A stretch of DNA of 63,773 nucleotides from Candidatus Fermentibacterota bacterium (GCA_014728175.1 WJMA01000011.1:1-63773), one strand, 5' to 3'; shown: positions 1 through 9,919, counted from the first letter of the stretch. Program-made: numbers and translations. Notes: generated by a model from the letters alone, not told the origin.

Positions 1-91
1 GCCCCTTTCGATTTGGAGAATTTCCGTCTCCTTCCGGGGTGAGCTGCGAGCCCTTCCCCGAAAAGACGTGGTAAGGTATTCTACCCACCGT

Positions 92-1453
92 ATGGATCTT
101 CTCAACGCAAACGGGACGGACTCGTTGAAGCCGCCCTTGGCGGATCTGGTTCGCCCTTCGGCTATCGACGAGATGATGGGCCAGGAGCATTTGCTCTCCC
201 CGGACGCTCCCTTCCGCAAAGCTCTGGAGAGCGGGGTGCTCGGATCCTTCATCCTCTGGGGTCCTCCCGGCTCGGGGAAGACAACCCTGGCTATCCTGGT
301 TGCCCGTCAGGAGGAGCAGCATTTCGTGCGGTTCAGCGCGGTTACTGGAGGGGTAAGGCAGGTCAGGCAAATCGTCTCGGACGCCGAGAAGCTCAGAAGG
401 AGCGGCACCGCCACCATGCTCTTCGTGGACGAGATACACAGGTTCAACAAGGCCCAGCAGGACGCGTTTCTTCCCCATGTGGAGAATGGTACTATCAGGT
501 TGGCGGGGGCCACCACGGAGAATCCCTCGTTCGAGATAAACGCTCCCCTTCTCAGCAGGTGCACGGTGTACGTGCTGCACCCACTTGAGGAGGAGGCCAT
601 CGTATCCATACTGACCCGCGCTGTCCGGCACCCGGATTTCGAGGGGAGGGCGCCGGGCGGATTCGAGGACGGTGTTCTCGGTCTTCTGGCCTCAGCGGCG
701 GACGGAGATTCTCGCCGGGCCCTCAATATGCTGGAGCAGCTGGCGGGATCGGCGGGCGAGTCGACGGTTACGGTGGAGATGGCCAGGGAGGTGGTTGGAT
801 CCTCCCCCTTGCGCTACGACAAGTCGGGGGAGGAGCACTACAACCTGATAAGCGCCCTACACAAGTCGCTTCGCTCCAGTGATGTGGATGCGTCCCTATA
901 TTGGCTGGCTCGAATGATCGAGTCGGGCGAGAATCCTCTGTACATCGGTAGGAGACTGATCAGGTTCGCCTCCGAGGACGTGGGCCTGGCCGACCCTTCG
1001 GCCTTGACCGTTGCCATGAGGGCGGTGGATTCCTATCGGTTCCTGGGGTCGCCGGAGGGGGATCTGGCCCTGGCCGAGGCGGTGTGCTACCTGGCGTTGG
1101 CTCCTCGCTCGAACTCGGTGTACAAGGCGTGGGGGAAGGCTCTGAAGGAGGCTCGGGAGCATGGAAGCCTGCCCGTTCCACCCCATCTTAGGAACGCTCC
1201 CACTGGGTTGATGAAGAGGTTGGGTTACGGCAAGGGTTATCAGTATGCTCATGAGGTGTCCGGGGGTGTGGTAAGCCATCCCAACTTTCCCTCCCGGATC
1301 GGTGAGCCCACATTCTACGAGCCCGGCGACAGCGGCAGAGAGAAGCTGCTGGCCGAAAGGCTCCGGAAGTGGAAGCGCACGAGGGAAGAGGTGAGGAAAG
1401 AACTTGCAGGTTCGGAGCAGTCGGAAGAGAGAGCTGATAGACGTGACCGATGA
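92..1453 (+). CDS. rarA: Replication-associated recombination protein A (RarA/MgsA AAA+ ATPase)
   Basis: RarA is a clamp-loader-like AAA+ ATPase that acts at stalled replication forks in the cytoplasm. Visible motifs are the Walker A GPPGSGKTT near residue 56, Walker B FVDEIHRF near residue 111, the sensor 1 segment GATTENPSF and a C-terminal tetramerisation region containing HLRNAPT and GYGKGYQYAH. The length (453 residues) is normal for the family. I chose the ATG at 92 because it places PLADLVRP close to the N-terminus as in homologues; a GTG at 68 is the alternative. The 3' end overlaps yjbQ by 50 bases, which suggests co-transcription. Confidence 0.95.
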   Translation: MDLLNANGTDSLKPPLADLVRPSAIDEMMGQEHLLSPDAPFRKALESGVLGSFILWGPPGSGKTTLAILVARQEEQHFVRFSAVTGGVRQVRQIVSDAEKLRRSGTATMLFVDEIHRFNKAQQDAFLPHVENGTIRLAGATTENPSFEINAPLLSRCTVYVLHPLEEEAIVSILTRAVRHPDFEGRAPGGFEDGVLGLLASAADGDSRRALNMLEQLAGSAGESTVTVEMAREVVGSSPLRYDKSGEEHYNLISALHKSLRSSDVDASLYWLARMIESGENPLYIGRRLIRFASEDVGLADPSALTVAMRAVDSYRFLGSPEGDLALAEAVCYLALAPRSNSVYKAWGKALKEAREHGSLPVPPHLRNAPTGLMKRLGYGKGYQYAHEVSGGVVSHPNFPSRIGEPTFYEPGDSGREKLLAERLRKWKRTREEVRKELAGSEQSEERADRRDR

Positions 1454-1799
1454 GGTGGCGGCCCGGGTTCCTGCCGGGTCGGGTCTGCTTCACGTCTTCG
1501 TTCCCCACACCACCGCCGGGGTAACCCTGAACGAAGGGTACGATCCGGCGGTGGTGGAAGATATCCTGTCGGTCACCGGCAGGCTCGTACCGGAGGACAT
1601 ACCCCAAAGGCACGCCGAGGGAAACTCCGACTCCCACGCGCTCAGCAGCATCTTTGGGGTCTCGCTTTTCGTTCCGGTCGCAGGCGGCGAGCTCGGGCTG
1701 GGCAGATGGCAAAGGATATTCTTCGTAGAGATGGACGGCCCCCGCAGCAGAAGGCTTCGTCTGACGTTCCTGCCCGGTGAGGTGGTCGGGGATGGTTGA
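1404..1799 (+). CDS. yjbQ: YjbQ family protein (secondary thiamine-phosphate synthase)
   Basis: This is a small UPF0047/YjbQ protein of 131 residues, the usual family size. Members form trimers with a metal site and show weak thiamine-phosphate synthase activity; their true role is unsettled. The diagnostic segment VPHTTAGVTLNEG and a following histidine-containing region (RHAEGNSDSH) are present. Translation probably starts at TTG 1404, preceded by the purine-rich AGGTGAGG about seven bases upstream and lying inside the end of rarA. It overlaps pcm by 8 bases. Confidence 0.9.
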   Translation: MQVRSSRKRELIDVTDEVAARVPAGSGLLHVFVPHTTAGVTLNEGYDPAVVEDILSVTGRLVPEDIPQRHAEGNSDSHALSSIFGVSLFVPVAGGELGLGRWQRIFFVEMDGPRSRRLRLTFLPGEVVGDG

Positions 1800-2436
1800 C
1801 CGGGCCAGTAAGCTCAGGGAGAGGATGGTAAGCTGGCAGATCGCAGCCCGGGGCATTCTCGATCACCGCCTGCTGGATGCATTCAGAAAGGTTCCCCGGG
1901 AACGGTTCGTGCCCGAGGGTACTCCACTCTCTGCGGCATACGGCGATTACCCCCTTCCCATAGGCCACGGGCAAACCATATCCCAGCCGTTCATAGTCGC
2001 CCAGATGGTTGATCTGTTGGAGATAGATTCCGGTGACAGGATTCTGGAGATAGGTACCGGCTCCGGCTACCAGACCGCCGTCCTTCTGGAAATGGGCGCC
2101 GAGGTGGTGACCGTGGAGGTCTACGTGGAGCTGGTGTCTAAGGCCAGGCGGGCGGTGCGGGAGGTATGCCCGGGGAAAGAGGCCATGTTCCTGGTGGCCG
2201 ACGGGTTTTCCGGATGGGAGCCCGGTTCTCCCTACAAAGGCATCGTGGTCTCGGCGGCCCCGCCGGAGGTTCCCGGTGCTCTGCTGAGTCAGCTGGCGGA
2301 TGGCGGAAACCTGGTGATTCCCGTGGGCAGAGGGATCCAGGAACTTGTTACCATTCGTAGACGCGGCGAGCAGTACGACAGGAGATTCGTGGAATCGGTA
2401 CGGTTCGTACCGCTGGTAAAAAAGGACCGCTCATGA
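1792..2436 (+). CDS. pcm: Protein-L-isoaspartate O-methyltransferase
   Basis: This SAM-dependent methyltransferase repairs isoaspartyl residues in aged proteins in the cytosol. The family segment PIGHGQTISQPFIVAQM precedes the SAM-binding motif I, LEIGTGSGYQTAVL. The preferred start is ATG 1792, which has GAGGTGG six bases upstream; a GTG at 1777 in the same frame would add five residues. The stop overlaps the next start as ATGA at 2433, so translation of the following kinase-like gene is probably coupled to it. Confidence 0.93.
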   Translation: MVDRASKLRERMVSWQIAARGILDHRLLDAFRKVPRERFVPEGTPLSAAYGDYPLPIGHGQTISQPFIVAQMVDLLEIDSGDRILEIGTGSGYQTAVLLEMGAEVVTVEVYVELVSKARRAVREVCPGKEAMFLVADGFSGWEPGSPYKGIVVSAAPPEVPGALLSQLADGGNLVIPVGRGIQELVTIRRRGEQYDRRFVESVRFVPLVKKDRS

Positions 2437-3407
2437 CCCGGGAAATAAGAACCAACGATGGGGCGGGAGCCGTTCTGGCGTGTGGCTCCCTGTCTGGGGC
2501 CCTGATTCCCTCCTCTATCTTTGTGGAAGCGGCGGAAGGCATACCCCCGACAGGCTCGGCCTGCCTGCTCGTTCTGTGCCCCGCAGACCGGGACGAGCTT
2601 TCCCGGTTGTTGTCGGCAAAGATGAAGAGCTCCTGGGCTTCCCCCCGGCCCGCGATCGTGGTAGCCGAGTTCGCCGACGTATCGGCTCCTCCAGAGGGAG
2701 GAGGTCTGATCACCTCCGCCGGAACGGCTGCGATGATACTGAAGGCTGCAGGGTCGACTTTGTCGCTGTTTTTACGCCCGGACGATGTGGGTTGCATGAT
2801 CTTGTGCTCAACGGTTCTCGGATCGTTGCTCCCGCTGTTCGTACACAACCTCAACAACCTGATGCACGGAGCGGTAGGTAACCTCGATCTGGCGGTGCTC
2901 TTCGCCGAAGACAGGGAGAAATCCATGACCAAGGTGGAGAGCGCCCAGCAGGCTACGGCCAGGATCGGCGAGTTCGTAAGCGGCATGGGCAGGCTGTCCA
3001 TGATGCAGAGCGACGAGCTCAGGGGCGCCTGGTTAGAACCTATTCTGGAGATGACGGAGATGGCCGCCGGAAGGGCGGTCAACTTCAGCCACCACCCCCA
3101 TGACGGCCGACCGTCATCGCCTTCATGCGCGATCCGCACCATGCTGACGGGGCTTCTGGGCGCGGCTCTTCTGGCGGTGAGAGGGTGCGGGGAGGTGAGC
3201 CTGCGCGAGAGCCGGGAGTCCGGACGATTCACCTTCGAGGTTCGATGGGAACGGGCCGCCCAGCAGACCGGAAGACCGGACAGGAGCAGCGAGGTGGCAG
3301 TCCTTCTCGGTCGTACCCTTCTGCTGTCTGCGGCCGACGACGGATGCTGTGGAATAGGCCGGTGGGACAGTACCTCCGGCCGGGCCGCATTAACCGTTTT
3401 CGAATGA
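2433..3407 (+). CDS. Degenerate histidine-kinase-like protein
   Basis: A 324-residue protein with no hydrophobic membrane segment. Around residue 138 there is a histidine in FVHNLNNLMHGAVGNLDLA, which resembles the phospho-acceptor helix (H-N/D-L-N-N type) of NtrB-like sensor kinases. The region that should hold the ATP-binding domain (about residues 220-324) lacks recognisable N, G1 and G2 boxes. It may therefore accept a phosphate or act as a dimerisation scaffold, but probably does not bind ATP. The N-terminal 120 residues match no family I recognise. It sits between pcm and rnr with ATGA overlaps on both sides, and no response regulator is adjacent. Confidence 0.55.
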   Translation: MTREIRTNDGAGAVLACGSLSGALIPSSIFVEAAEGIPPTGSACLLVLCPADRDELSRLLSAKMKSSWASPRPAIVVAEFADVSAPPEGGGLITSAGTAAMILKAAGSTLSLFLRPDDVGCMILCSTVLGSLLPLFVHNLNNLMHGAVGNLDLAVLFAEDREKSMTKVESAQQATARIGEFVSGMGRLSMMQSDELRGAWLEPILEMTEMAAGRAVNFSHHPHDGRPSSPSCAIRTMLTGLLGAALLAVRGCGEVSLRESRESGRFTFEVRWERAAQQTGRPDRSSEVAVLLGRTLLLSAADDGCCGIGRWDSTSGRAALTVFE

Positions 3408-5422
3408 GCGACTCCGGAGACACCGATCGTGACCGGACCGTGGATCGGGTGATGGAGCTTTTACAGCACGAGTCCCGTAAATGGCACAAAATTGATCAGA
3501 TACGGCGTTCGATACCCGGCGATAATCCCAGACTGGCCGAAGCGCTGGAGCAGCTTTGCAGGGAGGGGTCGCTCTGGCTGTCTCCCTCCAAGGGGTACGC
3601 CCTGGCCGATAGGGTCGGCGTGCTCAAGGGAAGGGTGAGGGTGCGCAGGGGAGGAAGCGCAGTGCTGTATTCCGGGGAGCAGACGGTGGAGATAGAGGAG
3701 CATCTTCTGAATGGAGCCCTGGATGGCGACCTGGTTCTGGCCAAGAAGATCCGGGGCAAGCTCCGGAACCGGCCCAGAGCGAAGGTGGTGGAGGTGCTGA
3801 AACGGGCCCGGGAAGGCGTGAGTGGGGTAGCCATTAAGAAGCGGGGTCGGTGGAAACTACGGCCCCTGGAGCCCTCGCTTCCGCCCGAGCTCCGGCTCGA
3901 TATTCGGGGGGAAAAAGAGCCCGAGAAAGGCTCATTGGTGTACGCCAGCCTCGATTACGACGGGGAATGCGCGGTTCTGCAGGAATCGATCGGAGACCCC
4001 CGGTCTCCCCGCGCCCTTACCACCGCGGTAGCAGAGGATAACGGCCTTCCCTCCCGGTTCGATGACCGGATCCGGAAGGCGGCGTACGACGCGGCCCTCC
4101 GATCCCCTTCCCTGGAAGACCGACTCGATCTGAGGGACGAGTTCGTTATAACCATCGACCCCAGCGACGCCCGGGACTTCGACGATGCCGTATCTCTGGT
4201 ACGGACCGAAGAAGGCTATCGCCTAGGGGTACACATAGCCGACGTAGCCTATTTCGTAGACAGGAAAGGGCCGATCGATCTAGAGGCCCGCAGAAGGGGC
4301 ACCAGCGTCTACCTTCCCGACCGGGTTATACCGATGCTTCCCTTCGATCTGTCTGCGGACGCGTGCAGTCTACGGCCGGGAGAAGATAAACCTTGTAGAT
4401 CGGTAATTCTTGCCTACGATAGAGATGGCAACCGGCAGGACTTCACCCTCGAGCGGTCGGTAATCAGGTCCAACCGGCGTCTGACCTACGAAGAGGCCCT
4501 GGCGATAATGGAGGGGGAGTCCTCGGGAGACCCGGAGCTGGACTCCCTTCTGGAAAGATGCGCCGATCTGGCGGGGGCCCTTCGCGCCCTGCGCCGGGAG
4601 GAGGGAATGCTGGATCTGGGCGGCGACGAGTTCAGGGCGATCCTGGACGACAAGGGCAATCCCGTGGATTTCGAGAAGCAAACCGGGGATGCCGCCCATA
4701 GTATGATCGAACATTTCATGATCGAGGCCAATCGCGCGGTCGCCGATCACTGCGGGTGGATGTCCCTTCCCGTTCTCTACCGGACCCACGGCTCGCCCGA
4801 GCCGGAGTCGCTGCAGCTCTTGAGGGGAAAATTGTCCGACTTGGGGGTGCCTTTACCTTCCTCTAAAGGCATACATCCGGCCCAGATACAGGAGGTAATC
4901 GACCGGACCGGGGAAGAGCCGATCGCTCCGCTAGTAAGGCTGGCAGTTCTCAAGTCCATGAAGCGGGCGGTGTACCATCCCCGGAACAGCGGTCATTACG
5001 GACTCGGTCTTTCCAGCTATCTGCACTTCACCAGCCCCATAAGGCGATATCCCGATTTGCAGGTCCATCAGGTGCTGGACGCGATTGACCGGGGTGAGGC
5101 CCTCGATTCCCAGCAGGACCTGGGAACCCTCGCCTCCCACTGCAACCGGACCGAGGACCGGGCGGAAAAAGCGGAGAGGGACGCCCTGGAAGTTCTGGGC
5201 ATCTGGTACCTGGAGAGGCACGGGGGGCGGGTGTACGAAGGAGTGATCGAGGGCGTAGCCGATTTCGGGGCCTTCGTTTCCCTTCTGGAGGTGCCTGCGG
5301 AGGGCCTTCTACCCTCCAGAAAGATGGACCGGGGGTTCACGCCCGGCAGGGGAAAGGTTCTGGACGTTACCGTGCTCTCGGCGAACCCGCTTTCCAGGGA
5401 GCTGGCGCTTGCCCAGTACTGA
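3404..5422 (+). CDS. rnr: Ribonuclease R (RNB-family 3'-5' exoribonuclease)
   Basis: RNase R degrades structured RNA processively from the 3' end. The 672-residue product has an N-terminal winged-helix region (about 10-65), cold-shock-like RNA-binding domains, the RNB catalytic domain with the Asp cluster DPSDARDFDDA near 252-262, HFTSPIRRYPDL further on, and a C-terminal S1 domain (YEGVIEGVADFGAFV, near 611). The start is ATG 3404, overlapping the previous stop as ATGA. The frame is open much further upstream, but that part is antisense-like sequence within the preceding gene. It lacks the long basic tail of E. coli RNase R. Confidence 0.95.
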   Translation: MSDSGDTDRDRTVDRVMELLQHESRKWHKIDQIRRSIPGDNPRLAEALEQLCREGSLWLSPSKGYALADRVGVLKGRVRVRRGGSAVLYSGEQTVEIEEHLLNGALDGDLVLAKKIRGKLRNRPRAKVVEVLKRAREGVSGVAIKKRGRWKLRPLEPSLPPELRLDIRGEKEPEKGSLVYASLDYDGECAVLQESIGDPRSPRALTTAVAEDNGLPSRFDDRIRKAAYDAALRSPSLEDRLDLRDEFVITIDPSDARDFDDAVSLVRTEEGYRLGVHIADVAYFVDRKGPIDLEARRRGTSVYLPDRVIPMLPFDLSADACSLRPGEDKPCRSVILAYDRDGNRQDFTLERSVIRSNRRLTYEEALAIMEGESSGDPELDSLLERCADLAGALRALRREEGMLDLGGDEFRAILDDKGNPVDFEKQTGDAAHSMIEHFMIEANRAVADHCGWMSLPVLYRTHGSPEPESLQLLRGKLSDLGVPLPSSKGIHPAQIQEVIDRTGEEPIAPLVRLAVLKSMKRAVYHPRNSGHYGLGLSSYLHFTSPIRRYPDLQVHQVLDAIDRGEALDSQQDLGTLASHCNRTEDRAEKAERDALEVLGIWYLERHGGRVYEGVIEGVADFGAFVSLLEVPAEGLLPSRKMDRGFTPGRGKVLDVTVLSANPLSRELALAQY

Positions 5423-5444
5423 CCGGGTGGAGGGATAAAGCTAG

Positions 5445-6203
5445 ATGGATTACAAGGTTTTGGCCGCGGCCATTCAGCGTTGGATAACTCGGGTTGTCGA
5501 GGAGGCCGGCAGGCTGGGAGTCGTTCTGGGCCTGAGTGGAGGCCTGGACTCCGGGGTGGGGGCGGCCCTGTCCGCGGGCGCTCTGGGCCCGGAAAGGGTC
5601 CTGGCTCTGTCCATGCCCTGCGGCGGCGACCCGGACGACGTCGCCGACGCCCGCAGGCTGGCGGACGTTTTGGGATTGGAGCTGAAGCCGATCGACCTCT
5701 CACCCGTTCTGAAAGCGCTGGTGGAGGTCGGGGGAGCGCCCGCGTCCGATACCATGGCCCTGGCCAACGCGAAGGCAAGGATGAGAATGGTTACCCTCTA
5801 TGCCCATTCGGAGGGTAGGCTGGTTCAGGGCACGTCCAACCTGTCTGAGCTCAGCGTGGGATACTGGACGAAATGGGGCGATGGAGCGGCCGACTTTCTT
5901 CCCCAGGCCGGGCTGTACAAGGACGAGGTCCGGCAGCTGGCAGAGGCCTTGGACCTTCCCCGATGGCTGGTGGACCGAGAGCCCAGCGCGGGACTCTGGG
6001 AGGGACAGACCGACGAGGGTGAGATGGGGGTGAGTTATCGGCAGATCCGTTGTTTCTTCGACCCCGCCTACGCACGCGAGCACCCCGGGGCTCTTACCCC
6101 TGAGGCGGCCGATAAGATAGAGAATCTGGTGGCCCGAAACCGTCACAAGATGGAACCTATTCCCGGGTTCGATGCGAGAGGATGGATTTCCGAGAATGGC
6201 TGA
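5445..6203 (+). CDS. nadE: NH3-dependent NAD+ synthetase
   Basis: This enzyme adenylates and amidates nicotinate adenine dinucleotide to make NAD+. The PP-loop SGGLDS is at residues 31-36 and QGTSNLSEL lies downstream. At 252 residues there is no N-terminal glutaminase domain, so ammonia is the expected nitrogen donor. ATG 5445 is preceded by GGAGGG about ten bases upstream. The gene ends 8 bases inside purH. A second NAD biosynthesis gene, nadD, lies at 52.8 kb in a different operon. Confidence 0.94.
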   Translation: MDYKVLAAAIQRWITRVVEEAGRLGVVLGLSGGLDSGVGAALSAGALGPERVLALSMPCGGDPDDVADARRLADVLGLELKPIDLSPVLKALVEVGGAPASDTMALANAKARMRMVTLYAHSEGRLVQGTSNLSELSVGYWTKWGDGAADFLPQAGLYKDEVRQLAEALDLPRWLVDREPSAGLWEGQTDEGEMGVSYRQIRCFFDPAYAREHPGALTPEAADKIENLVARNRHKMEPIPGFDARGWISENG

Positions 6204-7680
6204 CAAGACCGCGCTCCTGAGCGCATTCGACAAGACCGGGCTGGAAGAGTTGGCCCGGGGGCTTTCCGAACTGGGCTGGACTATCTACGCATCCACCGGC
6301 ACCGCCGGCCACCTCGAGCAGCGGGGCGTGGAGGTATTGCAGACCGAACGGATAACGGGAGTATCGTCGCTGCTGGGCGGCAGAGTGAAGACCCTGCATC
6401 CAGAGCTCCACGCCGCCATTCTGGCGGCGGGCGAGGACAGGAAGGCCCGCATCCGGGAAGGGAAGGTGGTCTTCGACCTGGTGGGGGTGGACTTCTACGA
6501 TTTCTCCCGCACCTCCGAGCTGCCTTCGGATGACGAGAAGGTCGCCGAGATGATCGATATCGGAGGCCCGGCGATGGCCAGGGCCGCCGCCAAGAACTGG
6601 CGAAACGTTCTCTCCCTCACCGGTGCGGACTGCTTCGGGGACGCCTTGGACAAAATCCGCAGCGACGAGGACGACGATTCCTACCGGCGGATGATGGCGG
6701 CCAGGACGTTCGACATCGCTTTCCGCTACGATATGGCCATCGCCCTGAAGCTGGAGGAAGGCCTTCTTCCCGGTTTGCGCTACGGAGAGAATCCCCATCA
6801 GGAGGCCAAATTCCATCCGTTCAGGCCGATACAGGGATTGGCAGCGGTGGAGATAGCATCAGGTAAGACATTGAGCTACAATAATATAATGGATGCGGAC
6901 GCGGCGTGGGATCTAATGCTGGACCTGCCGCAGGACCGCTGCTGCGTGGTGCTCCTGAAACATGGCAACCCCTGTGGGGTAGGAATGGGCGAAGAGTTTC
7001 CCCAGGCTTTCGACAGAGCGTTCCGCGCGGACACCGTCTCTCCCTACGGCGGAGTGATGGCCGTTAACCGCGAGGTGGACCAGGAGCTGGTGGGTAAATT
7101 GAAGGGCCTCTTTCTGGAGTTGATACTTGCGCCTTCCTATCGGGAGGACGCGATGCAAAGGCTCGGCAAGAGGAAGAAGCTCCGGGTGCTGACCATCCCC
7201 ATGGGAAACCCCGATCCCATCCAGCTGAGAAGCGTCTGGGGAGGGCTGCTGGTCCAGGAGAGGGATCTGTCTGCGGCGGATGTTGACGGCGCTGAGGTGG
7301 CCACGGAGAGAGCGCCCACCGAAGGAGAGAGAAGGGCCCTGGACATCGCCTGGCGGGTGTGTCGGTCCGTGAGAAGCAACGCTATCGTTCTGGCCGACGA
7401 GAACGGTGTGCTGGGAGTGGGTGCGGGCCAGATGAGCAGGATAGAGAGTCTCGATCTCGCCGTACGAAGGGCGGAGAGGGAGAAGCTAGACCTACAGGGG
7501 GGCGTCCTTGCCTCCGACGGGTTCTTTCCCTTCCGGGATGGCCCGGACCGGGCGGCGGAGGCCGGGATAACCGCTATCGCACAACCCGGGGGATCGATAA
7601 GGGACGAAGAGGTGATTCAGGCGGCCGATGAGCACGGCATGGCCATGTTGATGACCCATCGCAGGCACTTCCGCCACTGA
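6196..7680 (+). CDS. purH: Bifunctional AICAR transformylase / IMP cyclohydrolase
   Basis: PurH carries out the last two steps of IMP synthesis. The N-terminal MGS-like cyclohydrolase domain (about 1-190) contains SAFDKTGL, GGRVKTLHP and GGPAMARAAAKN. The transformylase half has RYGENPHQ and VLLKHGNPCGVG near residue 254; the canonical form is KHTNPCG. At 494 residues it is slightly shorter than typical. The start is ATG 6196, in the tail of nadE; an in-frame ATG at 6172 would add eight residues. Confidence 0.95.
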   Translation: MADKTALLSAFDKTGLEELARGLSELGWTIYASTGTAGHLEQRGVEVLQTERITGVSSLLGGRVKTLHPELHAAILAAGEDRKARIREGKVVFDLVGVDFYDFSRTSELPSDDEKVAEMIDIGGPAMARAAAKNWRNVLSLTGADCFGDALDKIRSDEDDDSYRRMMAARTFDIAFRYDMAIALKLEEGLLPGLRYGENPHQEAKFHPFRPIQGLAAVEIASGKTLSYNNIMDADAAWDLMLDLPQDRCCVVLLKHGNPCGVGMGEEFPQAFDRAFRADTVSPYGGVMAVNREVDQELVGKLKGLFLELILAPSYREDAMQRLGKRKKLRVLTIPMGNPDPIQLRSVWGGLLVQERDLSAADVDGAEVATERAPTEGERRALDIAWRVCRSVRSNAIVLADENGVLGVGAGQMSRIESLDLAVRRAEREKLDLQGGVLASDGFFPFRDGPDRAAEAGITAIAQPGGSIRDEEVIQAADEHGMAMLMTHRRHFRH

Positions 7681-7705
7681 TGCGAGAGATGGGGGTCGAC
7701 CGGCA

Positions 7706-9919
7706 ATGAGTCGGGGAATTTACAGAAGGTGGATCACGGTCGCCGTGACCTACGCCCTGCTTCTTTCCTGTCGAATGGTATCGGAAGGCCGAGGTTCGGG
7801 TCTGCCCCCGATTACCACCGGGTCACCATTCGACGTTGCGGACTCGCTGATTCTAAGGGGTGAGAACCGGGCGGCCGTCCAACGGTTGCTCGCCCTTCTG
7901 GAAAGCTCGCCCCGGTACCGCGACGCAGTTCTCTGGAGGCTTTTCGGCGTATTCCACGGCTGCGGGATGGAGGTACGGGGAGCGCAGCTTCTGGACAGTC
8001 TGGAAACGGAGGGATACGGGCCGCTTACGGGTTGGAGGATCTCCCTGCTGGACATGGGCAGGGAGACCGATCGGGCCCTGCAATTGATCGACGACGATGT
8101 GCTGCTGGGTCTTTGGCTGCAACGGGACCTTCCGGACAGCACGGTTCTGGGGGACGGTCTGGTGCTGCCCCGTCCCGCCGACATGGCCGACCGGTTCGTC
8201 AGGGTGATGTACGCCAAGATGGGAGGGCTGACCAGGGAGCAGATCGGGTTGGCGGTCGAGGACGCGGAGTTCCTGCCCGGGCTGAGGGGTAGGCTTGCCG
8301 AGGAGCTGGCGGTCAGGTGCGCCTTGGCCGGATCATGGTGGGAGGAGCTGGCTTCCCGACTTTTTCCCGCCGATTCCCCGGAGTCCCGACGGCTGGCCGT
8401 ACTGCGAATGGAGCGTACGGGCGAGATCGACCCATCCTTGCTGCGGGAAGCTCTTGATGACGGCGGAGAAGTGGGGGCCGAGGCGGCCCGGTTGCTTTTG
8501 AGATACGATCCGTACTCCTACCGGAGGTCATGGCGGGTAGTCGACGCCCTGGCCGAGTCCGAGGATCTGGCAACCGCGGACAGCCTGATGGAAAGCAGCA
8601 CCGATACCGTGTTCTCGGTGGGGGCCAGAATGGCCCTTCTCAGAGCCCGGGAGGAGTACGACAGCCTGGTTGTGCTCTGTCGTTCCGTGGATTCCGAATC
8701 CCCCGAAAGCCTTCTCTCCAGGTCGGCCCTTTACCAGGCTCGGGCTCTGCGTGCCCTGCGAAGGAGGCCCGACGCCTACCTGGCCTACCTGAACTTCGCC
8801 CGCAGGTTCCCCCATAATCCGACCGCCGGGGAAGCCGCATATCTGGCCGGCAAGTACTTCGACGGCGAGCAGGATTGGCCCATGGCGGCCCGGGCCTACC
8901 TCACCTCCCTGGGATGCGCCGGCACCTGGGAGGGCGATTCACGAGCCTACTGGCGGGGCGGATTCTCCCTGTACATGAGTGGGTCGGGACGCAGGGCCGA
9001 CTCGCTGTGGCGGGAGGGAGTGGAGCGCTACTCTTACGACTACTGGCGGGACGAGATGCTGTTCTGGAGGGCGAGGTACGCTTTTAGAGACGGTGCGGAG
9101 GATGCGGGCGAGCGGTTGCTTCGCCAGCTGGCCAGGGAGCACCCCTGGGAGTTCTACGGCATGCTGGCGGCCCGAAGACTGGGAGCGGAAACCTTCCGCC
9201 CGGGGCCTGTACCCACCACCGACGTCTGCGCGGACAGGCTCTCCCGGCTGGCGGTGAAGATGACGGCGGAGGGCTACGGCAGCCTGGCTTCGGAGATGCT
9301 GTTGAACGGTACCCTGGGCGAGGCCTCGCAGAGGGCCAGGATGCTCTCTCTCATGGGGGAGCATCGACCCGCGCTCACCTTGCTGCGGCGAATGGACTCG
9401 GGGCTGAGAGAGAGCGGCAGGGGAATGCTGCCGGACACACTTCTGCCCTTCTACTTCCCCCTGCCCTACCGGGATCTGATAGCGTCTGTTTCCTCCGGCC
9501 TGCGGTTGGGTATCGCCGACATCGCCGGCATAGTAAGGGAGGAAAGCTACTTCAACAGATTCGTTGTGTCCTGGGCCGGGGCGACCGGGCTTATACAGCT
9601 TATGCCCGGTACGGCTTACGATATTGCTCGATGGAACGACCTCCCCCAGCTGTCGGAAGACGACTTCTACATGCCCTACAACTCACTGCTATACGGCTCG
9701 CTGTACATAGAGCGGCAGCTGGGAGCGTTCGGCGGGCAGGCACCGCTTTTTCTGGCCGCATACAACGCTGGGCCGGGTAACGCCTCCCGGTGGAAGAACG
9801 GGCACGGCTGGGACCCGGCCGACCCGGAGCTGTTCGTGGAGCAGATCACCTACAGGGAAACGCGTATGTACGTGAAGAAGGTCCTTCGGTCCGTGTGGAT
9901 TTACGGGGGTTACTTATGA
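7706..9919 (+). CDS. TPR-containing lytic murein transglycosylase (SLT domain lipoprotein)
   Basis: A Slt70-like enzyme that cleaves peptidoglycan in the periplasm. The N-terminus has a hydrophobic stretch ending in LLLSC, a likely lipobox, so it should be anchored to a membrane. A long helical-repeat region fills most of the 737 residues. The SLT domain is C-terminal: the catalytic glutamate lies in IVREESYFNRF near residue 611, followed by GATGLIQLMPGTA and LAAYNAGPGNASRW. The stop overlaps the next gene as ATGA at 9916, so the NHL-repeat protein is probably made with it. Confidence 0.9.
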   Translation: MSRGIYRRWITVAVTYALLLSCRMVSEGRGSGLPPITTGSPFDVADSLILRGENRAAVQRLLALLESSPRYRDAVLWRLFGVFHGCGMEVRGAQLLDSLETEGYGPLTGWRISLLDMGRETDRALQLIDDDVLLGLWLQRDLPDSTVLGDGLVLPRPADMADRFVRVMYAKMGGLTREQIGLAVEDAEFLPGLRGRLAEELAVRCALAGSWWEELASRLFPADSPESRRLAVLRMERTGEIDPSLLREALDDGGEVGAEAARLLLRYDPYSYRRSWRVVDALAESEDLATADSLMESSTDTVFSVGARMALLRAREEYDSLVVLCRSVDSESPESLLSRSALYQARALRALRRRPDAYLAYLNFARRFPHNPTAGEAAYLAGKYFDGEQDWPMAARAYLTSLGCAGTWEGDSRAYWRGGFSLYMSGSGRRADSLWREGVERYSYDYWRDEMLFWRARYAFRDGAEDAGERLLRQLAREHPWEFYGMLAARRLGAETFRPGPVPTTDVCADRLSRLAVKMTAEGYGSLASEMLLNGTLGEASQRARMLSLMGEHRPALTLLRRMDSGLRESGRGMLPDTLLPFYFPLPYRDLIASVSSGLRLGIADIAGIVREESYFNRFVVSWAGATGLIQLMPGTAYDIARWNDLPQLSEDDFYMPYNSLLYGSLYIERQLGAFGGQAPLFLAAYNAGPGNASRWKNGHGWDPADPELFVEQITYRETRMYVKKVLRSVWIYGGYL

